Source: Paenibacillus sp. YPG26
GTDB lineage: Bacteria > Bacillota > Bacilli > Paenibacillales > Paenibacillaceae
Reading direction: 5' to 3'
Length of the DNA stretch: 64,000 nucleotides
NCBI RefSeq assembly: GCF_023704175.1
Contig: NZ_CP084530.1
Span: forward strand, 3,410,001 to 3,474,000
Shown piece after piece: positions 1-9,558 of the stretch (position 1 is the first letter of the stretch; each line of letters opens with the position of its first letter). The notes beneath the pieces are model-generated. The model had not been told where the DNA came from. It ran no database searches and was given only the letters and a program-made list of their open reading frames with translations. The translations under genes and the position numbers were made by a program.

Positions 1-231
1 GAGGGGGGTTAAGTGACGATGCGGTTTGAAGCCTTTCAGCAATTCGCCTCCCACCCGCTGGGTAGGGGAATCGGGCAGTGTCACTCCGGTCTCCGCCTCA
101 AGCGCCACTAGCTTGTCATAGAGGACGTCATATTCCTTGTCGCTGACTAGTGGATTATCCAGCGTGTAGTAGTGATAGTTATACTTATTCAGCTCCTCCA
201 CAAGCTGCTCCATTGAATGCATTGGATCCAT
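1..231 (-). CDS. ligA: NAD-dependent DNA ligase LigA, N-terminal part (cut by window edge)
   Basis: The 77 visible codons read as the start of an NAD+-dependent DNA ligase, which seals nicks in replication and repair. The segment YNYHYYTLDNPLVSDKEYD followed by a LPDSPTQRVG motif is the typical NAD-binding Ia domain, with its paired Tyr and the DSPTQRVGG loop. The ATG at 231 is chosen because GGGAGGG lies about nine bases upstream; in-frame ATGs at 222 and 213 are alternatives. It is the last visible gene of a pcrB-pcrA-ligA array, the same order as in Bacillus. The adenylation lysine, OB fold, zinc finger and BRCT regions lie outside the window. Identity is seen directly from the motif; completeness of the gene cannot be judged. 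Confidence 0.93.
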   Translation of the reverse strand, partial: MDPMHSMEQLVEELNKYNYHYYTLDNPLVSDKEYDVLYDKLVALEAETGVTLPDSPTQRVGGELLKGFKPHRHLTPL

Positions 232-276
232 GCAGGGCACCCTCCCATAACGATTGATAAATATATGTATATACGG

Positions 277-317
277 CTATTGGACACTGGTGACCAGAAT
301 CACCCGCCGCCCAATAG
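277..317. repeat. Inverted repeat between pcrA and ligA
   Basis: CTATTGG at 277-283 pairs with CCAATAG at 311-317, and an inner GGTGA/TCACC pair brings the arms closer. There is no T-run on the minus-strand side, so it is a poor intrinsic terminator. It could be an mRNA structure between pcrA and ligA. Confidence 0.4.
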
Positions 318-367
318 CACGCCTCTCATGTCAAAAACACTGTTACATAGCTGTTACGGTATAGACT

Positions 368-2686
368 CTATTCGGCTTCCACCTTCGTAATCGGCGCAAA
401 TCCAGCAAGCAGACGCTTCACGCCTACAGGAGCTGGAAAAGCAATCTGGAGCTCCATATCATTGCCAGAGCCTTTGACAGCCACAATGGTGCCGGTGCCC
501 CACTTGCCATGAGCCACTTTGTCGCCTGCCTTGAAGTCTCCGGAGCCCGCTGCTCCGGTAGGCTTAGCCTGTACCGCGCCAGGCGCACCTGTCGTGACCG
601 TTACCCGGGACGCAGTTGGCGCTGCCTTCGCCGTGCTGCCCTCCGTCCGGCGGCCAAAGTTGCCGCCTCCACCGCTGCCGCCAAATCCACGGCCTCCGTA
701 GGCGCCGCCTACATTAGCCCCGCGGCGATAACGGTCACGTGCAATGTCTGTATCTTCCTTGTACTGGTCGGGAATTTCATTCAGGAAGCGTGATGGCGCA
801 TTGGCCGTGGTCCGGCCGAACAAGGTCCGCATCTGAGCACAGCTCAGGAAGAGCTGCTCTTCCGCACGTGTAATTCCTACGTAAGCCAGACGCCGTTCCT
901 CTTCGAGCTCTTCCTCATCCAGGAATGCGCGGCTGTGCGGAAATACGCCTTCTTCCATGCCTATAATGAACACTACCGGGAACTCAAGACCCTTCGCACT
1001 GTGCATGGTCATCAGAACAACCGCATCGCTCTGCTCTTCTTCCGAGTCATTCATGCTGTCAATATCGGCGATTAGGGCTAGATCCGTAAGGAAGGAGACG
1101 AGAGACTTGTCTTCGTTATTCTTCTCGAACTCCATAGTTACCGACAGGAACTCATCAATATTCTCCAGGCGGGAGCGCGATTCAATCGTATTCTCGTTCT
1201 GCAGCTCCAGCCGGTATTGAGTCATCTCCAGCAGCTTCTCGGTAAGCTCCGTAACGGATAAATACTCCACCATCCGGTGAAGACCCGCAATCATGTCGAA
1301 GAAATCCACCAGGTTATTACGTGTCCGTCCCGCAAAACCAAGGTCATCCACATATTCCAGCACACGGTAAATGGAAGTTCCGCGCTCTGCCGCAGCTGCA
1401 GCCAGCTTCGCCACTGTAGTATCCCCAAGTCCCCGCTTCGGCACATTAATAACCCGGGTCAAGCTGATATCATCGTCCGGATTGGATAGAAGGCGCAGAT
1501 AGGCCAGAATGTCCTTGATCTCTTTACGATCATAGAACTTGATGCCGCCCACGATTTGATATGGAATGTCCGATTTGATCAGAATTTCCTCGATAACCCG
1601 GGACTGGGCATTCGTCCGGTATAGAATCGCATGGTGTCCGTAGCTTTTGTTCATCTTAATGTTCTTATGAATCTCCGAAGCCACGAAATACCCTTCGTCA
1701 TGCTCGGAATCGCCGCGATATACCTTGATCTTGGCCCCGCCTTCTTTGTCGGTCCACAGCCTCTTCGGCTTCCGGCCAGTGTTCAGGCCAATGACCTCAT
1801 TGGCCGCGTTCAGGATGTTCGAAGTTGAGCGGTAGTTCTGCTCGAGCAGGATGGTTCTTGCTTCAGGATAGTCCTCTTCAAAGTTGAGGATATTGCTGAT
1901 ATCCGCTCCGCGCCAGCGGTAAATGGACTGGTCGCTATCCCCTACCACGCAGATGCGGTGGTGGCTGTCGGCCAGCATTTTACAGAGCATATACTGGGCC
2001 CGGTTCGTATCCTGATACTCATCGACATGAATATATTGAAATTTGCGCTGGTAGAAGTCCAGCACTTCCGGCACCTCTTTGAACAGATCAATCGTCTTCA
2101 TAATCAGATCATCGAAGTCAAGGGAGTTGTTGTTTCTGAGACGCTTTTGGTACATGGTATACACTTTAGCCACAATACCTTCGAAATAATCTCCAATCTT
2201 CTGCTCATACATCTGAGGACTTACCAGCTCATTCTTGGCATTGCTGATCATGGCCTGAACGGCTTTGGGCTCGAACTTCTTCGGATCGACGTTAAGCTCC
2301 TTCATACAATTCCGGATGACTGACAGTTGGTCTGTAGAGTCCAGGATCGAGAAATTAGATGTGAATCCAATGCGTTCAATATCCTTGCGCAAAATACGCA
2401 CACACATGGAGTGGAAGGTGGATACCCAAATGTCACGGCCCTGCGGCCCGACGAGCTTGGAGACCCTTTCCTGCATCTCTCTAGCGGCTTTATTGGTAAA
2501 AGTAATAGCCAAAATGCTCCACGGCGCTGCCTTGCGCGTCGCAATCAAGTGCGCAATGCGGTGCGTCAGTACGCGGGTCTTGCCGCTTCCTGCGCCGGCC
2601 ATAATCAGGAGCGGGCCGTCTGTTGCCAGTGCGGCTTCCTTTTGCTGAGGGTTAAGCTTGTTAATTGCTTGCTCTATGTCAATCAT
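368..2686 (-). CDS. pcrA: ATP-dependent DNA helicase PcrA (UvrD/Rep family, SF1A)
   Basis: A 772-residue 3'-5' helicase acting in nucleotide-excision repair, in removal of RecA filaments and in rolling-circle replication. Visible motifs: Walker [12 protein letters not shown] near residue 30, Walker B VDEYQDTN near 225, and motif [14 protein letters not shown] near 570. A Gly-rich linker follows near residue 680, then the C-terminal Tudor-like RNA-polymerase-binding segment starting [12 protein letters not shown]. The reading frame stays open upstream to 2809, but that extension is repeat-derived and has no ribosome site. The ATG at 2686 has AAAGG nine bases upstream and matches the family start; ATG 2695 is the alternative. 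pcrB lies upstream across a repeat-rich gap of about 490 bases and ligA follows 136 bases downstream, giving the known pcrB-pcrA-ligA order. Slightly longer than the usual 725-750 residues because of the Gly/Ala-rich linker. Confidence 0.96.
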   Translation of the reverse strand: MIDIEQAINKLNPQQKEAALATDGPLLIMAGAGSGKTRVLTHRIAHLIATRKAAPWSILAITFTNKAAREMQERVSKLVGPQGRDIWVSTFHSMCVRILRKDIERIGFTSNFSILDSTDQLSVIRNCMKELNVDPKKFEPKAVQAMISNAKNELVSPQMYEQKIGDYFEGIVAKVYTMYQKRLRNNNSLDFDDLIMKTIDLFKEVPEVLDFYQRKFQYIHVDEYQDTNRAQYMLCKMLADSHHRICVVGDSDQSIYRWRGADISNILNFEEDYPEARTILLEQNYRSTSNILNAANEVIGLNTGRKPKRLWTDKEGGAKIKVYRGDSEHDEGYFVASEIHKNIKMNKSYGHHAILYRTNAQSRVIEEILIKSDIPYQIVGGIKFYDRKEIKDILAYLRLLSNPDDDISLTRVINVPKRGLGDTTVAKLAAAAAERGTSIYRVLEYVDDLGFAGRTRNNLVDFFDMIAGLHRMVEYLSVTELTEKLLEMTQYRLELQNENTIESRSRLENIDEFLSVTMEFEKNNEDKSLVSFLTDLALIADIDSMNDSEEEQSDAVVLMTMHSAKGLEFPVVFIIGMEEGVFPHSRAFLDEEELEEERRLAYVGITRAEEQLFLSCAQMRTLFGRTTANAPSRFLNEIPDQYKEDTDIARDRYRRGANVGGAYGGRGFGGSGGGGNFGRRTEGSTAKAAPTASRVTVTTGAPGAVQAKPTGAAGSGDFKAGDKVAHGKWGTGTIVAVKGSGNDMELQIAFPAPVGVKRLLAGFAPITKVEAE

Positions 2687-2753
2687 TGTGAACATCCTTT
2701 CGGGGGAATCTACCTTCCCAAACCCTCCCTTCCTAAGCATATGCTTCCGGTGT

Positions 2754-3178
2754 GGTTTTCCCTTGGGAAAACCTTCAGGAGGGCCCCAAGGGCTACGCCC
2801 TCTGGACACCCGGAATGGGCGAATGAGAACGGGTACAGGTACTTGGTTAGGCTGGGATTTGGGATCGCTTGCCGTCCCTTGCGAGACCCGCTTGAATTGT
2901 GGCGGTATTTTGTTACTGAAAGTCTTTGGGCTGTGAGAACTGCTATATATAAAATGAGATTGTTGTGATTAAGGAACCGCTTGTCGTCCCTGCGGGACAC
3001 GCTACATTAGGGCGGGACTCGAAGATGATACTTCGGTGGCACTGGGTGTTACTGTGTGCTAGGAGCGCTCTCCCTGCGGAATCCCTTTAGGCTTGTGCAG
3101 GGCCCGGGGCGATGCTTGGTTGTTGCTGGGTGTTACTGTGTGCTAGGAGCGCTCTCCCTGCGGGAATCGCTTTAGGCT
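2754..3178. repeat. Repeat-rich spacer between pcrB and pcrA
   Basis: No convincing gene occupies 2687-3176. It holds a near-perfect inverted repeat (GGTTTTCCC at 2754-2762, GGGAAAACC at 2765-2773), followed by a GGGC...GCCC hairpin near 2782-2800. It also holds two near-identical direct repeats of about 52 bases at 3042-3093 and 3126-3178, 84 bases apart. Four sites carry the same mini-palindrome TCCCTGCGGGA or a decayed form of it (about 2876, 2986-2998, about 3071, about 3156). The second direct repeat runs into the pcrB stop codon. This looks like a REP-like element array rather than regulatory DNA, but a role in transcript processing is possible. Confidence 0.6.
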
Positions 3179-3872
3179 AGTTATTGTCTTTTATCGCGGA
3201 TACGGTGGTAAGGGCTTGGGGCAGGTTCGTATAGATGATATTGCCCACGATGATCGTGTCGGCTGCATCTGCGGCCAGGCGCGCTGTCCCAGCATCCGTG
3301 ATTCCACCGCCGTAGAACAGACGGGACCTCGAAAGGGATCTGCGCACAGTGGAGACCAACTCCATGTCACCAAAGGCTCCGCTATATTCCACATAAACAA
3401 CCGGAAGGGACATCAGCTTGTCCGCCGTCTGCGCGTATGCCGCGCTTTCGGAGATGGACAGACCGCTAATCGCCCCTGTGATCTTGGCTGCTGTAGACTC
3501 CGGATTAAGTATGATATAACCTTCCGGGACAACAAGATCCCAAGGAATTATATACCCATAACGTTCGATGGCCTGCTGATGCCGGCCTATAATCCACTCC
3601 GCCCCGCGGGTGTTAAGCACCATAGGTATCATATACAGATCAAACCCTGGGACTACCGCATCCAGCTCCGAGATCTCAAGTACACAAGGAACCTCGTATT
3701 GCCGGACACGCGACAGAAGGTCTACGGTATTGTCATAGGTAACCCCGCTGGAGCCGCCGATCATGACGGCATCCGTACCTGACATGCACACCGCCTCCAG
3801 ATCGTCATCTGAGATGACCTTGTCCGGATCCAGCTTAAATACGTGTCTCCATTCATCTATCATTTGCTTCAA
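3177..3872 (-). CDS. pcrB: Heptaprenylglyceryl phosphate synthase PcrB
   Basis: A 231-residue (beta/alpha)8 enzyme of the GGGP-synthase family. In Firmicutes it joins heptaprenyl diphosphate to sn-glycerol-1-phosphate, forming an archaeal-type ether lipid. Visible signatures are FKLDPDK near the start, the GTDAVMIGGSSGVT phosphate-binding loop near residues 34-47, VYVEYSGAFGD, and the C-terminal YGGGITDAGTA and DTIIVGNIIY blocks. The frame is open to 3950, but the start is taken as TTG at 3872. GGAGG lies eight bases upstream of it, and the product then begins MKQMIDEWRHVF (TTG read as Met), matching family length. The first in-frame ATG (3863) is 17 bases from the ribosome site, too far. It is upstream of pcrA in the conserved order. 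Confidence 0.94.
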   Translation of the reverse strand: MKQMIDEWRHVFKLDPDKVISDDDLEAVCMSGTDAVMIGGSSGVTYDNTVDLLSRVRQYEVPCVLEISELDAVVPGFDLYMIPMVLNTRGAEWIIGRHQQAIERYGYIIPWDLVVPEGYIILNPESTAAKITGAISGLSISESAAYAQTADKLMSLPVVYVEYSGAFGDMELVSTVRRSLSRSRLFYGGGITDAGTARLAADAADTIIVGNIIYTNLPQALTTVSAIKDNN

Positions 3873-4216
3873 AAAAGATTCCTCCAAAATACATTGATGT
3901 ACATCATCCACCTCAAAAAACGGAGCATCTGGTTCTGACCGCTCCGCCAACTGAGATTATAAAGAAATAGAGGCAAACTGCTCTACACTGAATCATTTTA
4001 AACAGCTTAATTCCAGTCTATGATACCCACGTGTTAGTGTCAATGTTCGTATTTTAGGGGAACAGAAAAAGGATTGAGATCAGTGATATAATTTATTGTA
4101 AGTAAATTACCGGAGGACCAATTGAATAGTAACCAGAAAGCTGTGAACCAATAAAGTATATCCACACACTTAGTGGACACCCTTAAATATTATCTTACGC
4201 GGGAGGTCATGATTTC
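3873..4216. other. Divergent spacer between pcrB and the HTH gene, with a possible 10-codon leader ORF
   Basis: This stretch lies between the divergent pcrB and HTH genes. On the plus strand, CCGGAGG is followed by TTG at 4122 and ten codons (product MNSNQKAVNQ) ending with TAA at 4152-4154; a TATAAT lies at 4087-4092. On the minus strand a TATAAT-like box sits at 3956-3961 and could serve pcrB, though its -35 is poor. A CGGAGC/GCTCCG hairpin lies at about 3921-3946. Whether the mini-ORF is translated is uncertain. Confidence 0.35.
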
Positions 4217-4435
4217 TTGAAATTTGAACTTGGACGCTGCTTGCTGAATGAACGATTAATGGAAGCCGGGAAGTCCGCGGAATGGCTGGCCAGAGAACTG
4301 CTTTTCAAGCCCGAGCGAGTGTATGACTATATAGAAAACAAAAGAGTAATGCCACTCAAAGTTGCAATATCAGCTGCCGATACTATCGGTTGTGATGTAC
4401 GCGCCTTGTATGAATTAATTCCGAACCAAGCATGA
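4217..4435 (+). CDS. Small helix-turn-helix DNA-binding protein (Cro/CI-like)
   Basis: A 72-residue protein made almost only of one helix-turn-helix. The segment NERLMEAGKSAEWLARELLF reads as helix 1-helix 2, PERVYDYIENKRVMPL as the recognition helix and following turn, and KVAISAADTIGCDVRALYEL as the closing helices, typical of the XRE/Cro family. The start is TTG at 4217, with GGGAGGT ending nine bases upstream; the nearer ATG at 4209 is out of frame and stops after three codons. It is a lone plus-strand gene among minus-strand genes. There is no sensor domain, so it is either a simple repressor or an accessory DNA-binding protein. Its target is unknown. Confidence 0.75.
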   Translation: MKFELGRCLLNERLMEAGKSAEWLARELLFKPERVYDYIENKRVMPLKVAISAADTIGCDVRALYELIPNQA

Positions 4436-4476
4436 AGTATGGAGTGGGGGGGATTGATGACCTTCGTCATATCGGA

Positions 4477-5205
4477 TTATCCAAGAAAAGAAAACCACTG
4501 CTGCGTGAGCTCCCAGGAGCTCCCATTCCACTTGAGCAAATTAGTGATATAACCGAAACGGTCTGCATGATAAAGTCCGCTAACCCCTTGAAGTGCCATT
4601 AGCTCATAAGTTCCGTCACGCTCCAGATCAATCGGGTAAAGGCCGCTGAGCGGGTCTACAAAGCCTTGAACCGGCTTTTTGAGGGTACCATCCGGATTGT
4701 AGATCTGGTCCAAATATTCCTTGCCCCGAGATGAGATATCCACGGTATATGTTGTACCGGAATGCGGGCTATTCACTTGAAGCCTGTAGAAGTCCAAATA
4801 ATCTACGGTATAACTCCACTGCTTATTGTACTGCTCGGAGTCGAACAACAGCCGCGGCTGTCCCCCCGTGAACGTGTAGACATAATCAAAGGTGATCGCA
4901 CCTGAACCTCCCGAATCTATGCGCACCAGTACATCGGAGGTATTGTCCCCGGTAAAATCCCCCAAAAACAATGTAGGCTGATAACCTGCATTGTTGCGAA
5001 GCGGAACCCGGTATGTCTGCTGGTCTCCCCAACTGTGGACAATTAAGGTAATATCCGTAATATAAGGGCTCCCCGCATCCCCCGGCTGCCCGGTAAGAGT
5101 TACTGTATCCGGCACCCCATCTCCTGTTACATCTCCAATCTTGCGATCTAGGACCTGCACTGCTCCAACTCGTCGTATATCATACCCTGCAGGATAATTT
5201 ATCAT
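4477..5205 (-). CDS. VCBS/FG-GAP-like repeat protein, function unknown
   Basis: A 242-residue protein with three Asp-rich calcium-loop motifs of the FG-GAP/VCBS type: GDVTGDGVPDTVTL near residue 24, GDFTGDNTSDVLVR near 80 and DLERDGTYELMAL near 193. They are spaced by beta-rich sequence, consistent with propeller-like blades. No signal peptide follows the chosen start (ATG 5205, AGGAG eight bases upstream), so it may be cytosolic or exported by another route; the frame is open to 5253. Related proteins are frequent in Paenibacillus as uncharacterised VCBS-repeat proteins. It converges on the small HTH gene and has no visible operon partner. No reaction can be assigned. Confidence 0.75.
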   Translation of the reverse strand: MINYPAGYDIRRVGAVQVLDRKIGDVTGDGVPDTVTLTGQPGDAGSPYITDITLIVHSWGDQQTYRVPLRNNAGYQPTLFLGDFTGDNTSDVLVRIDSGGSGAITFDYVYTFTGGQPRLLFDSEQYNKQWSYTVDYLDFYRLQVNSPHSGTTYTVDISSRGKEYLDQIYNPDGTLKKPVQGFVDPLSGLYPIDLERDGTYELMALQGVSGLYHADRFGYITNLLKWNGSSWELTQQWFSFLG

Positions 5206-5540
5206 TGTCAGTTCTCCTTGTAATTCTATTTCAAGCAGTATATGACCCGACATTGGGCGGGGTGAGTGGGCACATCTAGGGCAGGACCCTTAAATCCGGG
5301 AAGGGCAGGCAGGAATACGAGAAATAAGAAGGCTTCCGGGCATGGAAAGTGAATGAACTTGAAAAGTGAATGAATGCGGAATGGGAACGAATACAGAATG
5401 TGAAAAGTGGACGGTGGAGTGTGGTAAGCAGAGGTATGTTTGAGTGGAGTGTGAAAAAAAGAGTATAGAATGAAGAGTAAGGTAAGCAGAGTAAGGTAAG
5501 CGGGTATGGAATCACGGGTTCGAGTTGAAATGCAATATCA
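5206..5540. other. Purine-biased gene-free stretch with short repeats
   Basis: From about 5290 to 5520 the plus strand is strongly purine-rich, with recurring short words (GTGAATGAA, GTGGAGTGTG). A perfect 14-base tandem repeat, AGAGTAAGGTAAGC, lies at 5474-5487 and 5488-5501. A minus-strand reading frame runs through it, but its protein is low-complexity (Ser/Phe/Leu/Pro) and overlaps the terminator, so no gene is called. The promoter for the VCBS-like gene should lie here but none stands out. Confidence 0.5.
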
Positions 5541-5570
5541 AAAGGGCCGCCCCTTGAAAAGGGCGGCCCT
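5541..5570 (-). terminator. Intrinsic terminator of the U32 gene
   Basis: GGGCCGCCC and GGGCGGCCC form a GC-rich stem of about ten pairs with a loop of about eight bases. On the minus strand it is followed by TTTTG. It lies about 50 bases after the stop codon at 5619. Confidence 0.85.
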
Positions 5571-5618
5571 GACTTTGTGATTGGAGACAGAAGCACGCTG
5601 TCTCTCTAGTCCGTTATT

Positions 5619-8132
5619 TTATTTCACCAGCTGTCCACGGGTAACCCCGAGCTGGTTCGTCGCTTTAAGCTGCTTCCATACCTGCGTTCCACTGATCTCT
5701 CCCCGCAGCGCACGGGTATACAAATCAATGACTTCGAGCACCTGCTCTGGTGTCTCTTCGAGGAACTCTACCCGGTAGCTGGGCACTCCCGATTCGAGGA
5801 AGTGGTTCAAATATTCCGCGCCAGACTGCTCGATCGCATTATACACGGTATTCCGGCAGCCTTCGTCTACTCGTACCGGGTGAGACATGCCGATCCGGTC
5901 CTGAAGGGAAGCACGGTGATCTTCACATGGCCGTCCGCAGTTCGTAAAGTCCGTACCCTCACTCATGAAGGTACAGTACACGCAGTGCTCCGTATGGAAC
6001 ATCGGCAGATGCTGATGAATCACGATCTCCATTTCCGAAGTACGGCTCTTGCCGAGCAGATCAACCATCTGCTGAATGTTCAGGTCATAGGAAGGAGTTA
6101 CCGTATCGATTCCCGCTTCCAGGAACAATTCGACCGCTTTATGGTTGGCAATGTTGAGCGAGAAGTCCCCAATCAGCTTAGGCTGCGGCGCCAAAGGATT
6201 CTCCAGCCGGTTGCGCAGGTAGAAATACAGCGCACCCGTGTTGCGTACCAACACCGCGTCCGGTTGAAGACGCAGGATGTTGTTATGGTATCCGTTCTCG
6301 CCAGGCATATGAATGCGCGGTGTTGCCAGCGCGATCTGCTTGCCTGCTGCACGAGCGGCGTCTACCGCTGCCGGGAACTGCTTGATAAATTCAAAGTCGG
6401 CATAGATCATGTCGACGCCGGTCTTCAGCGCAGCCTGCACCTGATCCAGGCTGCGGCACAGCGCGGTCAGCTTCGCCTGACCGCGAGGGATCGGCTGCGC
6501 GGACTTCACCGCGTCGCCGTAGATCTCGACCGCCCGCTTCACATACACGGGCGGCTTGGGACGCTCGCCGGCAAGCTGCTCCACCGCACGGCGGCGGATG
6601 CTGTTCAGCTCGCGCATAGGCACGATCACGTCGCCATGCAGTTCCGTGTCCAGCTCTTCGAGCTGGAACACCGTGCCGCCAAGGCGGCCGAACTGCTCTT
6701 CCAGCAGTTCATGGTCCATCGGACGCTTTTGCGCCACTTCAAGCTCCATCTCGGAATCCACCCGCACTGTAGTCCCCTTCTGGACATCGGTCCAGAAAGT
6801 CACAAGCGGCTGACCGGGATGTCCAATTGCCCGAACACGCACCGGGAACACCCGGTATGGCTTCTCCGTCTCATACGTCTGACGCATCCGCTTATCCAGA
6901 GCCGGGTCGCTCGTCTTCCAGATCCGGTCGCCCACATGCAGCTTGCGCAGATCTACGTCATTACGGCCAGGAATGATGTCGATAACCCAGCCTTCGCCAG
7001 CTTCCCCTTCGATCTTCACGCCTTTACGTCGCAGATCGTAGACGCGTCCGCCCTCTTCCTTCTTGGTCGGGTCTCCGGCATCAAATACAATCCCGTCCCC
7101 ACGCTTCACCGGAGCATCCAGGCGGCAGACGACGCCATCCCTTAGAATCTGCTCCACCCGGCCGAGATATACGCCGCGGCTCTTGGGAAAAGTCCCCTCT
7201 ACAAGCTGCTTATTATTCGTACCCTCTAAGAATCCATGAGTGAACCCACGCGAGAAGCTCTGCTGCAGCTCACGGATTTCCTCCTTGGATATACGCTCTT
7301 CATTACCATCAAAATATAGATCAATCGCTTTGCGGTATTTGCTGACCACATTGGCCACATACTCCGGACTCTTCATCCGTCCTTCAATCTTGAAGGAAGT
7401 TACGCCTGCCTCGATCAGCTCCGGCATGATGTCAACCGCAGCCAGATCTTTGGGAGACAGAAGATAGGCTACATCGCCCATCGGCTTCATCTCGCCATCG
7501 ACCATCAGGTCGTAAGGCAGGCGGCAGGCCTGAGCACACTCACCACGGTTCGCCGAGCGTCCGCCCCACATTTCCGAGGTCAGGCACTGGCCTGAATAGG
7601 ACACACAGAGTGCTCCGTGAACAAATACCTCCATCGGCAGCTTGGCCTGTTCGCCAATCTTCTGAATCTGCTTCAGGTTATTCTCGCGGCCGAGCACCAC
7701 GCGCTCCATATTGAAGGGTTTGGTGAACTCGACGGCTTCCGGAGAAGTGATCGTCATTTGTGTTGAACCGTGAATCGGGAAGTCTGGAGAGATCTCACGG
7801 ATCATTTTTACCAGGCCCAAATCCTGCACGATCACCGCATCCACACCTGCATCGATACAGGCTTCAATCAGTTCCTTGGCATCGGCTAACTCATTCTCGA
7901 ACACGAGGATATTGAAGGTTAGGAAGCCTTTGACCCCGTAGCTGTGAAGATAAGCCATAATCTCCGGCAGCTCGGCCATCCGGAAATTATTCGCCCGCGC
8001 CCGCGCATTGAACTTCTCCACGCCGAAAAAAATCGCATCTGCCCCATTCGCCACTGCGGCACGCATGCAATCCCAATCCCCAGCGGGTGCCAGCAGCTCC
8101 ACGTCTTGTCTTGTTAATGCTGTACTGCTCAT
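5619..8132 (-). CDS. U32 peptidase-family protein (RlhA/YdcP-like RNA hydroxylation factor)
   Basis: An 837-residue member of the peptidase U32 family with a DUF3656-type middle region. The N-terminal TIM-barrel-like part opens LLAPAGDWDCMRAAVANGAD. It has the family cysteine cluster C-x5-C...C-x3-C at about residues 175-206, followed by the SFKIEGRMKSPEYV signature near 240. A second cysteine cluster lies near 712-735. In E. coli the closest kind, RlhA, is needed for hydroxylation of 23S rRNA C2501, and the related TrhP proteins hydroxylate tRNA uridine; a true protease activity is doubtful. Calling it an RNA hydroxylation factor is an inference from the family. The start ATG at 8132 has AGGAGG eight bases upstream. 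It stands alone with its own terminator. Longer than E. coli RlhA (about 650 residues), mainly at the C-terminus. Confidence 0.85.
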   Translation of the reverse strand: MSSTALTRQDVELLAPAGDWDCMRAAVANGADAIFFGVEKFNARARANNFRMAELPEIMAYLHSYGVKGFLTFNILVFENELADAKELIEACIDAGVDAVIVQDLGLVKMIREISPDFPIHGSTQMTITSPEAVEFTKPFNMERVVLGRENNLKQIQKIGEQAKLPMEVFVHGALCVSYSGQCLTSEMWGGRSANRGECAQACRLPYDLMVDGEMKPMGDVAYLLSPKDLAAVDIMPELIEAGVTSFKIEGRMKSPEYVANVVSKYRKAIDLYFDGNEERISKEEIRELQQSFSRGFTHGFLEGTNNKQLVEGTFPKSRGVYLGRVEQILRDGVVCRLDAPVKRGDGIVFDAGDPTKKEEGGRVYDLRRKGVKIEGEAGEGWVIDIIPGRNDVDLRKLHVGDRIWKTSDPALDKRMRQTYETEKPYRVFPVRVRAIGHPGQPLVTFWTDVQKGTTVRVDSEMELEVAQKRPMDHELLEEQFGRLGGTVFQLEELDTELHGDVIVPMRELNSIRRRAVEQLAGERPKPPVYVKRAVEIYGDAVKSAQPIPRGQAKLTALCRSLDQVQAALKTGVDMIYADFEFIKQFPAAVDAARAAGKQIALATPRIHMPGENGYHNNILRLQPDAVLVRNTGALYFYLRNRLENPLAPQPKLIGDFSLNIANHKAVELFLEAGIDTVTPSYDLNIQQMVDLLGKSRTSEMEIVIHQHLPMFHTEHCVYCTFMSEGTDFTNCGRPCEDHRASLQDRIGMSHPVRVDEGCRNTVYNAIEQSGAEYLNHFLESGVPSYRVEFLEETPEQVLEVIDLYTRALRGEISGTQVWKQLKATNQLGVTRGQLVK

Positions 8133-8344
8133 CTATGTCCTCCTGGATCGGCTAACCGATCAGATATATTTGAAGTATAACCTTGTAATCTCGTCGTAAT
8201 TCCGTCAACGTCAGTGTAACTAATATAGTTTATCAGAAATCGGGGGAATGCTCTAGTGGAAAGAAAAAGAGCTGGCGATATGAGCATAGAAACCCTTCAA
8301 AAGTGATGATGTTCATGCTACCCGTTATTTTTATCTTCCCCACA

Positions 8345-8403
8345 AAAAACTCCCCCTACAGCCACAGGTTCACCTAACATTCACCTGTCCACCGTAAGGG
8401 GAG
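8345..8403 (-). terminator. Intrinsic terminator of the SLH gene
   Basis: CTCCCC at 8350 pairs with GGGGAG ending at 8403, and an inner ACAGGT/ACCTGT pair extends the stem. On the minus strand it runs into TTTTTT. The rest of the spacer 8133-8344 holds a GATCGG/CCGATC inverted repeat near 8146-8161 but no gene. Confidence 0.8.
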
Positions 8404-8436
8404 CATATCACATCTAGCAGTTCTATTTAATTGGGT

Positions 8437-9558
8437 TTAGTTTTGTGAGAGACCTAGGTAAACTTTCATAGTTTCAACTGTAGGCACCTTAACTGCTTCA
8501 AACGTTACATCGATCGATTTCCCCGTGTTATCTACTACTTTAAGAACAACTTTACTAATCGATGTACTTTGCTGTGCTACAACAGCAGATACTAGAGTAT
8601 TTTTCTGTTCATCTCTCCAGTTACTGCCTGCAAGGTAGCCGCCGCCATCCTTTTGTTGCCAAGTATACTCTTTATTTTCAAAAATTATCTTTGTCACAGG
8701 GCTATTAGGAGTATCGTGCCCAAATGCTCCAACATATCTTGCGAAGGTGTTCATGACGTAGGAGTCGATCGCGTAGGCTACTGCATCCTTTTTCTGGCCG
8801 TCAGCCCCTGTAACTTGACCATTCTCTACTACCAGTTTATCAAAGATACCTTTGATTCCAGCAGCAACACTCGCTGTCACACCATCTTTACCGAAGTCTG
8901 CCGTTACGGTAGTTCCTGCTGCAGTTAACTCTTTGATATCCAACCAGTTTGTTGCCGTACCACTGTAACTGTACTGTGTCGCTGTTGCTAAATACTCTGT
9001 AAGAGCTGGATGTAAAATAACATCCATAGCTGATTTTGCAGGAACAGCAGCTGCCTTAAATGTTACGTTGATGGAATTCTCATCTTTATCGACAACTTTA
9101 AGAGCTACTTCACGAATTGAGCTGTTCTGGTTAGCTACTACTGCGGACACTAGAGTTTTCCCATCTGCATCTTTCCAGTTACTACCCGCTAGGTAGCCGC
9201 TGCCTACTCCATTCTTTTCTTGCCAAGTATACTCTTTACCATTAAATACTACCTTCTCGATCGGGCTAGCCGTATCATGTCCGAACGCCCCTACGTATCT
9301 AGCGAACGTATTCATTACGTAGGAATCAATCGCGTAGACTACTGCATCCTTTTTCTGGCCGTCTGCTCCTGTAATTTGACCATTCTCGTCTGTTACCAGT
9401 TTATCAAAAATACCTTTGATTCCAGCTGTAACACCATCTTTACTGAAATCAGCTGTTACGGTAGCCCCTGCCACGGACAACTCTTTGATATCCAACCAGT
9501 TCGTTGCAGTACCATAATCGTGCTGAGATGCTGTTTCTAGATACTTTGTTAGAGCTGC
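8437..9558 (-). repeat. Two-copy C-terminal domain duplication inside the SLH gene
   Basis: DNA at about 9013-9558 and 8437-9008 encodes two copies of the same domain of about 180 residues, about 550 bases apart. Shared words include NWLDIKEL, DGQKKDAV, YVMNTFARYVGAFGHDT and YLAGSNW. The copies remain similar at DNA level, suggesting recent duplication or gene conversion. Confidence 0.85.

Noticed and set aside
2710..3000. A 96-codon minus-strand frame and the N-terminal extension of pcrA
   Set aside because: Both are made of repeat DNA between pcrB and pcrA; the pcrA ribosome site and family start lie at 2686.
5276..5596. A 106-codon minus-strand frame behind the U32 gene
   Set aside because: Low-complexity Ser/Phe/Leu/Pro product caused by purine bias on the other strand; it runs through the U32 terminator and has no ribosome site.
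5802..7145. Long plus-strand frame (447 codons) opposite the U32 gene
   Set aside because: Antisense shadow of a gene with clear domains; the product is His/Arg/Leu-rich with no recognisable domain.
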